A DNA stretch of 64,000 nt from Symsagittifera roscoffensis (taxonomy: Eukaryota > Xenacoelomorpha > Acoela > Convolutidae), in contig NW_026971169.1 in the NCBI RefSeq assembly GCF_963678635.1, positions 1-64,000 of the forward strand, written 5' to 3'. Numbering within the stretch: position 1 is the first letter of the stretch; each line of letters opens with the position of its first letter. Shown here in pieces: positions 56,430 through 64,000 of this stretch. The position numbers and the translations under genes were made by a program. The notes below the pieces were generated by a model. The model searched no databases. It worked only from the letters and a program-made list of their open reading frames with translations, and had not been told where the DNA came from.

Positions 56430-57086
56430 AACTGTCTTTTCCAGGTCACCTTTGTCCGGTGCACCATTTTCTATCCACCTATTAAGGTTGCTTGTCATAC
56501 GATCATTTCTCTGCGCACTTAATAGGTCCGAGAGTCTGTATCTCGCCTGCAAGTATGTCTTCATGACCCTCATCTGATTATTCAGCTCGTTTCGCTGGTG
56601 TGTGTCCTCTTTTGTGGCAACAGACTTATCGAACGTTTCGAATCTCTATTGTTTCCAAATCATCTGCTGCGTTGTCAAAGACTCTTTCGCTTGGTATGAG
56701 GTAGCGATCACTGTCAGGGTCCTGGTATACCTCTCTATCCAGATCCCTCGCGTGAGTTTCCACTAGTAGTGTGAGGATCGCTAGTTCTGACAGCTTCGAT
56801 CCCGAGCTCGAGTTCCTATCTGAGTAGGTGTCATTTCCTGAGTTTCCGGAATTGTTGTCTGTCGAAGAGTCTGTGACGGAGTCTGCACCCTCCTCCAGAT
56901 CGGTCTGTGCCTTCTTCGCATCCATCTGAACTCCCCGGACAAAACTTTGTTCCCCAGGTCCTGTTTCTCGCCAGGAACTTTTTCATCTATCTCAGACTCC
57001 CCGGACAAACTTCCTTGTCCCGGGTGTTGATCTTGAACTCGCCGGCTTTTCTCACCGTTCGTCTCCCCGGGCAAAGAATCTTGCAC
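56430..57086 (-). pseudogene. pol: Element 2: acidic pol spacer
   Basis: Corresponds to the acidic spacer of element 1 pol between RNase H and integrase. It holds three CTCCCCGGACA-type motifs (56931, 56998, 57063), read as LPGE/LSGE units. Several frames are used, so it is decayed. Confidence 0.6.
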
Positions 57087-57132
57087 CAGTTTTCGTTCAA
57101 ACTTCTCATTTTCTCTATCTTGGTCCTCAAAG

Positions 57133-60100
57133 TTAACGGTTTTCTTTTGCGTATTGTTCCCCTGTTCTTTCCGACCGTGTTACGTACTTGTAAAAATTTC
57201 GTGCGTGAGGTTTTGAGGATACTAGTTGCTGAACTATTGACCTACAATCCCTCTCGTTGTCTTTGTTTTGTCGTATTGACGGCATGATTTTCACATTCTC
57301 ACTGACTGTCAGTGATGCCATGACTGCTGCCCACTCTGGGTCATCTCTGGTCACTTCTCTCTCTAACATTCCACCCAGCATCCACATCACTTGCGGTGTG
57401 ACCTGCACCGTTTTATCCAATGATGAGAGGCTGTTTAGGTTCATGCGAGAGAGTTCCTGCTGGACCAGGTTGGAACAAATCCAAGGGCACCGGGTCCTTC
57501 TTGGATAGGATCTTTATTGCGGCTGCTTTCTCTACGGATAACTCAGGATGTTCTGGAATTGGATGTCCAGACTTGTCTAACCATCTCGTTAGGGGAAGCG
57601 CTTCATAAGTTTCTTTGTCCAGAAACGAGAATCCTTCCTTTTTTTTCCGTCTGATTTGCTTGCTTCTGTTCCAATCTTTCATAGAACTCACTTTTCTTGC
57701 TGAGGCTGTCAGCATTCTGGTGTTTATCACGCATCCTGTGCTCGATTATCATGTGGTAGCCATCCAATCTTACTATCCATCTACCAATATAACTCTGATC
57801 CATCGAGTAAGTCTTCAACCAGGATAACGCACTGTTGTCCACGCTTAACTTAAAGGGAGCGCTCCCCAAGTATGCGCGGGGTTTTTCCACGAATGTGACT
57901 ACTGCAAACATTTCTTTTTTTTTCGCGCACCATAATTCATCTCAGTGTCACTCAAGACCTTGCTGCCATATGCAATGGGACGGAGAACCGTTCTTCCATT
58001 CCATTCTTGCTCCTGATGCAACATTCCTGAGATGGCTACTACCGAAGCGTCTGTGTCAAGAACATACATGCCTTTTTCTGTAGGCATTCATAGCACTGGC
58101 GCTTCGCACAGTTCCCGCTTTCTGTTCCCGAAAGCAACTTGTGCTTTGTCGTTCCATTCGAAACTCTTTCCTTTGTTGCGCATCAGCCTCTGCATTGGAT
58201 ACACCTTGTCTGCATATCCTTTTATGAACTCACGGTAATAATTGGCAAACTGTAGGAAGCTCATGAGTTGTGTGTCCGTTCTCGGAGCCTTCCATGTCAA
58301 CACAGCTTCTACTGCTTCCGGGTCCGACCTCACACCATGCCTGTCCACCATTCTTCCCAGGTACTTTATCGAATCCCTAAGGATTTCACAATTCGATGGT
58401 TGGCATTTCAAGCCTGCTCTTTTCATGCATCCAATGACCTCATCGAGCCTATCAATGTGGTCTTCCAAGGTCGGTGTCGCTATGACTTTGTCATCCACGT
58501 AACACATCACAAAATTCCCGTATTTCTTTCTCACTCTGGTCAAAGCATGAGCCATCAGTCGTTGAAAAGTGGATGTTGCGTTGCACAAGCCGAAGGACAT
58601 CCTCTTCCACGGGTACAAACCCAATTCACACTTGAATCCGGTCTTTTCCCTATCCTTCTTCCGCAGAGGGACCTGCCAGAAGGCAAAACCCAAGTCCAAT
58701 GTGGTGAAGAACTTGGCATCACCAAGTTTAGAGAGGCTCTCGTCTATTCGCGGTATTGGGTGCGCATCTTTTATTGTCACCGCGTTCAAGTAGCGAAAGT
58801 CGCAACAAAACCTTAGCTGCCCCCCGTTCTTTTTCGCCATTACCACCCCGCAAGCACACGGCAATTTCGAGGGTTCTATCATGTCGTATTCCAGCAGCAT
58901 TTCGATCTCCGCTCGGCACGCTTCCGATTTATGTGGCGTCATTCGTCTTGCGCCTTCTCTGTGGGGAACAGCGCCTTCTTCAAGTTCAATTTCATGTTTG
59001 ACGAAATTACAGCAACCTTAGGTTACAGCAAGTTTTGAAAATACATCTGCGTTCCGATTTAAAACGTCCCGCAGTAATTCGAAACCTCCCTCACCTATTT
59101 TCCCTTTTAAGTGTTCTATCTCTGGCGAAACCGGTTTGTCAGGCTCTAGTTCAAATGACGAGGGGCGTTCCGGAAAACTCGAGCAGCTCGATAAGCCGTC
59201 GTTCGTTTTGGGTTTTCATTGAAAACAATTTATGAATATATTTTATTTCATTAATCCTCTTTAGAATTTTATCTTTATTGGCATGATAAGGACAGTCTTT
59301 CACTTTATGTTTCTTCAAGTTTTGTGTCTCTTCATAGTCGGTCCTCATCGGCAAAGCCTAACCAAGCTACTTTCCACGCTGGATTGAAACCGTGGTGTCC
59401 AGTGTGACACGCAGTCCGTTTCGCGTTACCGAGAAGCTCCGATCTAAAATCGCCGAACTCTGACTATTTGGAATATGTACTAAACAAACCTGTTTACTAT
59501 CGCTTAACGAATTCAAATTCCTCACTCTGAAATTTGCCACCACAGCCTGCCCAGGCTGTAGTTTTGTATTTCTATCTAAACAAACTGGTACCTTGTTTTC
59601 GTCTGTTATTATTCTATTAATTGGTTTCTTAACATACTTCCGATCCGGGTTTCTAATCCGTATTAGACCGTTGTTCAAGTCAATCATCACGTCAAAATTC
59701 CTGACAAAAACTCTGCCCAAGATGAATTGATCGGCGTCGTCTAAATGCTCTACTACCAGGAAGCTCATCCATAGATCCCGTTCCTCCAAGTGGAGAACTG
59801 TTATCGGTGTTCTTTCGGCTACGTAAATCGCTCCTCGATTGGCAGCGGCCAATCGGAGATTCGTCGGAATTAGATCTTCCCTCGTGAAGCCCATTCTTTC
59901 TCAAGATTTTATCGACATCACACTCACTACCGCTCCTGTGTCCAGAAGCCCTTAGACTCCGATTTTCTTGCTATTGGTGTCGAGCAGATGTGCAGTCACA
60001 TCTGCTTTGTATCCAATGTGTACTGCGTCTTGTTCCATCATGGCATCATGGCCTATCCTGTGGACTTTGAGTTCCTCCTCACCCAAATAGATTTGTCCTA

Positions 60101-60167
60101 TTTGGTCACTATCTGTTGTCACATATGTCCTAGTGTAGATGCTGATTCCAACTATGTATAGCATCAT
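57133..60167 (-). pseudogene. pol: Element 2: protease, RT and RNase H (broken)
   Basis: From right to left: a gag-protease segment (59952-60167) ending at a stop just before LLDTGAVVSV, a second stop soon after it, the protease end and linker (59151-59894, with QFILGRVFVRNF), RT (58088-58942, with FCCDFRYLN, TTLDLGFAFWQ, YVDD), and RNase H pieces (57603-58087, with TDAS and VDNSAL). The last is split by a shift in a run of A near 57915. It shows the ancestral state where element 1 is mutated, for example the RNase H Glu and the longer RT loop. Confidence 0.88.
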
Positions 60168-60188
60168 TTGATACGGCCCATAGACTTC

Positions 60189-60904
60189 ATGCTGTGCTAG
60201 TCCTCAAATCTTACGGCCAATAATCGATCATTGTGAATAAATTGTATACACGCTGTACACTGATAACATACAAGGATTCGTGGTCACTATTTAAAATAAA
60301 ATTTTTGAAATTGAGCAATTGACACTTGCAATCAAATTGAGTGTATAGGCAGTAAGAAGTGATATATTGAAAATGAGTCTAGACAAGTCAAGGATACCTA
60401 AGCTAAGTGAAAGCTCTTGGAAATTCATACCAGCGAAGCAAAGAAAACAATGAACGACCCATTTGTTGAAAGGATAACACGAACCCGGACCGACAAAGGG
60501 GAGAAGTTTTCGGGCAAAATGCTTGAAACCAGGAGTCAAAAGTCTGCAGAAGAGCAAAAGGCAATGCTAGAGGTGGAATTCCATCCGGACCAGGCCATGC
60601 ATGAGAATCAGGAAATGCATGGACCGGAAGGGAGATGAAACAGAAGGCTAGCGAGTGAATCTACCCCGGTAGAGCAAGGCCAAGATTTTGTCACTTCCAC
60701 CGGAACATTGGACTGAGAGGAGATGTGGGAACTGTCCGAAATCTCTACTGAAATTGTGGCGACTAAAAGATCTCCCACAGACAACACTATGATGGCAGGC
60801 GTGACGGAGAAACAGGCTACGTCCGCATCGTTTTCAGAAAGAGTGAAGAACACTTTAGGAAACATCTTTCCATTTACCATGGGAGCGGGTACAGGAGATG
60901 AAGG
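60189..60904 (+). repeat. Left arm of a 0.7-kb inverted duplication (gag start)
   Basis: Matches 62774-63510 on the opposite strand, about 97% identical over the part I compared. It includes leader sequence and the gag start. Both arms share the same in-frame TGA after HGPEGR, so they derive from one already mutated copy. Confidence 0.8.
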
Positions 60905-61540
60905 TGAATCCCAGGAGGAAGAAGAGGACGATGACGAGCAAGTTGACTTGGGATCTCGAGTCAGCCTCAATAGTTCGACCCAGGGGAATGAGGCATACGA
61001 ATGCGAAAATTCGGAAATGTCAACGGGGCAGAATAGAAATACAGGACTAAGCAACAAAACAGCGGATTCGGAGGTGGATTATGAAATGACGTCGAGTCAG
61101 AGAATCAAAGCCCGAATCTCGACCAGCACAAAATTATCTGGGATCGACACGGTAACACCGCCACTGTTGACACCACTGGTAGAAAACGGAGCATCACTTG
61201 AAGAAGCCTTGAACAACATAGTGGGCAGTAAAGGAGAACAAAATGAACAGATGTCCATAAGAATGAGTGAACTAGAGAGAGCAGTCCACGTTGAAAAAGA
61301 AAGTCGGCGGGAAGAAATAAACCGAAACGGACAAGAAGCTGTCAGAAGCGAAAAACGCTTGCATGAAAGAACAGATGAACACTTGGCGAAGAACTTGTCG
61401 AGGTTGACAAGGGAAGCGGAACAAAGAGAGCTACGGTTAAGATACGACATGGAGAAGTTGGGAACTCAACAATAGCAGACTCTTAAGACTCTTGACACAA
61501 AGATAGATGCGATGATGGAGTTAACCGGTTCTACCTATTA
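60373..61540 (+). pseudogene. gag: Inverted gag N-terminal fragment
   Basis: On the plus strand, opposite to the rest. The start is MSLDKSRIPKLSESSWKFIP. A one-base deletion near 60450 shifts the frame, a TGA follows HGPEGR, and a 250-codon open part (60723-61475) has an acidic stretch (SQEEEEDDDEQVDLG) and a coiled coil ending at a stop after LGTQQ. It then continues as TLKTLDTKIDAMMEL, which fits the gag coiled coil of element 1. The zinc knuckles are missing. Confidence 0.7.
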
Positions 61541-61544
61541 TAGT

Positions 61545-62577
61545 AGTGCAATTACGATGTCACACACCAATTTAGCGCTTTTTTCCGTTTCAAAAAATAT
61601 CGATAAGTCAAAAATCGCGATTTGTGGGGGGATCAAAATATCGCTAATTTGACCCTAAAAATCGGTCTGCTTTCTGTGTTTTTCACTGGAAAACGATATG
61701 AGATTATTAATATGGGCTATACAAGTAATAATATTTAAAAATACTATTCCCCTCCGGGTTTGTTCAACATCCGAATTAAGGTGCTTAACTCGGATATTTG
61801 CAGCTCGGTGAAGGGTCACTACAGTGCAGCACTGTCGAGCCCCCCACAGATTACTATCTTACTTTTTGCACCAAATGGGATACAAAACTTTTTAACGATA
61901 CCCAACAGTCGATTGTTGTTGTCATTGAGCCCCTTCTTGTGGCTCCTTGTACTGCTTGCCGGATCAGTCTTCTCCCAATACCCTTCTGGATTGAGCGCAA
62001 ATCAGCAGAATCTTACGGATTGAGCGCAAATTAGCATTAACGTGCTGAAATACTCAAATAACCCTACAGTACAGGCCTCACACACGGGCCACAAAAATGA
62101 TCGCAACGATCCTGACTGATATAAATGACTGTAAAAACAATATATCCATCAACAACAAACTGGGGGGTCGGATCACATCTTGTCTGGGGGATGATTTCTA
62201 CTGACTGTTTACTTTCTTACTGTTTTTGGTTTTTCGGTTATTTTTTTATGTTTTTTGTTTTTCTTGGGTACTATACTACTTTTTGTTTGGTTTCTTATAT
62301 ATCTTTAAGTGTTTTTGGTCACAGACCTCACAGGGAACGAGGGGACGGCCGATCCCCCCACCCTTCCTGGTTCGTGAATTTTTGGTCTTAACTATGTTAA
62401 ATAGCTATTCACGGTAATCCGGAGACTTCCGCGTTCCGAACTATCCTTCCGCACCGGCGGTTATGGCCTATTAAGGGAGATAATGTGAGCATCAGCTCGG
62501 CGCGGAGTGCTCGTTAACGGTTCTGCCGGTCATGATGTTAAAAAGAATAATACCCAGGAGTGCCATAAAAACATCTA
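61545..62577 (-). other. Element 2: 5' leader fragment
   Basis: Homologous to the leaders at 16060-16630 and 46900-47725. Shared phrases include CGAATTAAG..CTTAACTCGGA, ACGATACCCAACAGTC and CATTAACGTGCT, plus the GGTTCTGCCGGTCATGATGTTAA stretch just before the primer site. The primer-site-like ACCCAGGAGTGCCA is at 62552-62565. It is followed on its left by gag in the wrong orientation. Confidence 0.7.
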
Positions 62578-62738
62578 TGTATCATTGGCCCGGGAGTACA
62601 TATCGATGGAAAATAAAGCTAGTTCCTAAGGCGACTGGCCAACGTCTAAACAGAGCTCTACACGCTTTTCACCGTCTCTACCAAAGCCAGTTCTTCTGGT
62701 GGTCTTTCCAACATCGGGTCGACAAAAACGTTACTGTG
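62578..62738 (-). mobile_element. 5' LTR fragment, truncated
   Basis: Starts TGTATCATTGGCCCGGGAG and matches the first about 160 bp of LTR A through CAACATCGGGTCGACAAAAA. It then breaks off at a rearrangement scar. It is taken as what remains of the 5' LTR of element 2. Confidence 0.65.
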
Positions 62739-62773
62739 GGAGATCTTCTAGTCTTCATTCTTCTAGTCTTCAT
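62739..62773. other. Rearrangement scar with templated filler
   Basis: The filler GGAGATCTTCTAGTC followed by TTCATTCTTCTAGTCTTCATC joins the LTR fragment to gag. GGAGATCTTCTAGTC also occurs about 165 bases to the right (62902-62916) inside gag, and TTCTAGTCTTCAT is repeated twice in the filler. This fits template switching during break repair. Confidence 0.55.
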
Positions 62774-63510
62774 CCTTCATCGCCTGTACCCGCTCCCATG
62801 GTAAATGGAAAGATGTTTCCAAAAGTGTTCTTCACTCTTTCTGAAAACGATGCGGACGTTGCCTGTTTCTCCGTCACGCCTGCCATCATAGTGTTGGCTG
62901 TAGGAGATCTTCTAGTCGCCGCAATTTCAGTAGAGATGTCGGACAGTTCCGACATCTCCTCTCGGTCCAATGTTCCGGTGGAAGTCACAAAATCTTGGCC
63001 TTGCTCTACCGGGGTAGATTCACTCGCTAGCCTTCTGTTTCATCTCCCTTCCGGTCCATGCATTTCCTGATTCTCATGCATGGCCTGGTCCGGATGGAAT
63101 TCCACCTCTAGCATTGCCTTTTGCTCTTCTGCAGACTTTTGACTCCTGGTTTCAACCATTTTGCCTGAAACTGTCTCCCCTTTGTCGGTCCGGGTTCGTG
63201 TTATCCTTTCCACAAAAGGGTCGTTCATTGTTTTTCTTTGCTTCTCTGGTATGAATTTCCTAGAGCTTTCTTTTAGCTTAGGTATCCTTGACTTGCCTAG
63301 ACTCATTTTGAATATATCACTTCTTACTGCCCATACACTCAATTCGATTGCTAGCGTCCTTCTAGTTTGACTATTGATAATAATAACACAACACGAAAAA
63401 TTTCAAAAGTTTTTATTAAAGAGTGACCACGAATCCTTGTATGTTATCAGTGTACAATTTATTCACAATAATCGATTATTGGTCGTAAGATTTGAGGACT
63501 AGCGCAGCAT
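62774..63510 (-). pseudogene. gag: Element 4: gag start and leader end (right inverted arm)
   Basis: Minus-strand counterpart of 60189-60904. The frame starts at the ATG at 63306 (MSLGKSRIPKLKESSRKFIP) and reads to the shared TGA after HGPEGR. It resumes in the same frame (TSTGTLDREEMSELSDI...) to the scar at 62774. The frameshift seen in the left arm is absent here, so this arm is closer to the source. Confidence 0.75.
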
Positions 63511-64000
63511 AATTATACCAGTCTATTTGAAAGATAGTGTATTTACAACCCTATCAAGCACAAATATTATTGATTTAAAATCGAAAATAACAAAATAAGA
63601 ATATTTCTATGAAAAACGTATGTGTATTGTACTTTTAGTCGGTCGCAGTACAACAGTCGAACTTGTCTTTTAAAAAAAAAGAGCTTTCCTTGCTTGGTGC
63701 TGCACCAAACAGAGGAAACTTTGAAGGCAGTAATTTTCTCAAGTGGGCGTCTATTGCACCCACCGAATACTGTGTTACCTATCTGCCTTCGGACTGCCCG
63801 AGCTAGACCTACTAAATTCCTCAGGGCAGTCACTTTTCTCAAAAACTTTTTGGTTTTCAATCCACAGCAATGAGTTACACATTTTTGTTAGTATAGACTT
63901 AGCGTTGCGAATATCCGAGTTTGGACCTGTTTTGTTTTGGTCTGGTCTTTTTTGAAAGGCAAGTTACCAGTGCAGTCACTGGTTCCTAGCCTGTCTCTTA
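63511..64000 (-). other. Element 4: 5' leader
   Basis: Upstream of the gag start of element 4 on the minus strand. It carries the third copy of the structured RNA module at about the same distance from gag as in element 1. The window ends inside it, so the LTR of this element is not visible. Confidence 0.6.
63739..63840 (-). ncRNA. Leader RNA module, copy 3
   Basis: Hairpin 1: CTGCCC-T-GAG with CTC-GGGCAG, so the outer pair is C-G where copies 1 and 2 have T-A. Hairpin 2: GTGGGTG with CGCCCAC around CAATAGA. The loop core AGTAGG matches AATAGG of the other copies, and CTTGAGAA follows as in them. The linker between the hairpins is not conserved. Confidence 0.6.

Larger units (their letters stand above)
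17367..62738 (-). mobile_element. Element 2: older giant Ty3/gypsy-like element, split by element 1
   Basis: Made of two parts, 17367-24668 and 48609 to about 62738. On the minus strand the order is: 5' LTR fragment (62578-62738), leader, inverted gag piece, protease, RT, RNase H, integrase, macrodomain-like tail, SGNH region (duplicated), interruption by element 1, rest of the second polyprotein, 3' UTR, LTR A. Every frame has several stops or shifts, more than in element 1, so this copy is older. Without element 1 and the internal duplication it would be about 19 kb. Confidence 0.7.

Noticed and set aside
17367..62738. Assignment to bdelloid rotifers because they have GDSL-bearing LTR elements
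   Set aside because: SGNH capture is not unique to them, and the long intron and repeat-rich flanks do not point there. The host is left unnamed.
1..64000. CRISPR array, tRNA, rRNA, or bacterial operon
   Set aside because: No regularly spaced repeats with unique spacers, no cloverleaf I could fold, no rRNA-like stretch, and no bacterial gene organisation were found.

Overview
The window looks like nuclear DNA of an invertebrate animal. It is AT-rich non-coding sequence with at least one spliced host gene, several short DNA transposons, and from about 16 kb onward almost nothing but related LTR retrotransposons on the minus strand. There are no operons, Shine-Dalgarno sites or dense ORFs, so it is not bacterial. 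I cannot name the species.

The left third (1-16 kb) is host-like. Two exons that agree in splice phase (946-1072 and 7588-7805, +) encode a small protein with two hydrophobic segments. Around them lie a 427-bp hAT-like element with a perfect 9-bp flanking repeat, a diverged 1.2-kb tandem duplication, at least three copies of a CCCGGGTTGACC-ended MITE (one split by a second MITE built of AATCGATTATAAT repeats), and a 1.1-kb foldback palindrome.

The rest is a nested set of giant Ty3/gypsy-like elements. Element 1 (24669-48608, minus) has two 883-bp LTRs with about 15 differences by eye, and is 23.9 kb long. Read 5' to 3' it has the 5' LTR, an offset tRNA primer site, and a 3-kb leader with structured RNA modules and a repeated CGGAGGGT motif. 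Next comes one long gag-protease-RT-RNase H-integrase reading frame that continues into a macrodomain-like tail. After a gap of about 0.4 kb comes a second polyprotein of roughly 2,800 codons: coiled coil, SGNH hydrolase domain, a second SGNH-like region, and about 1,800 residues I do not recognise. A short 3' UTR with a conserved hairpin and the 3' LTR finish it.

Element 2 is an older copy of the same design. Element 1 sits inside the second polyprotein of element 2, whose halves are now at 17367-24668 and 48609 to about 62738. Element 2 also carries a tandem duplication of its SGNH region and an inverted gag piece. Pieces of two further copies flank it (LTR and leader at 16060-17366; gag start and leader at 62774-64000).

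All copies are broken by stops and frameshifts, so none is likely to be active. Comparing element 1 with element 2 still shows which frames were once continuous. The second polyprotein and the macrodomain-like tail are present in both, so they belong to the family. The most unusual content is this gene complement and the covarying leader RNA.
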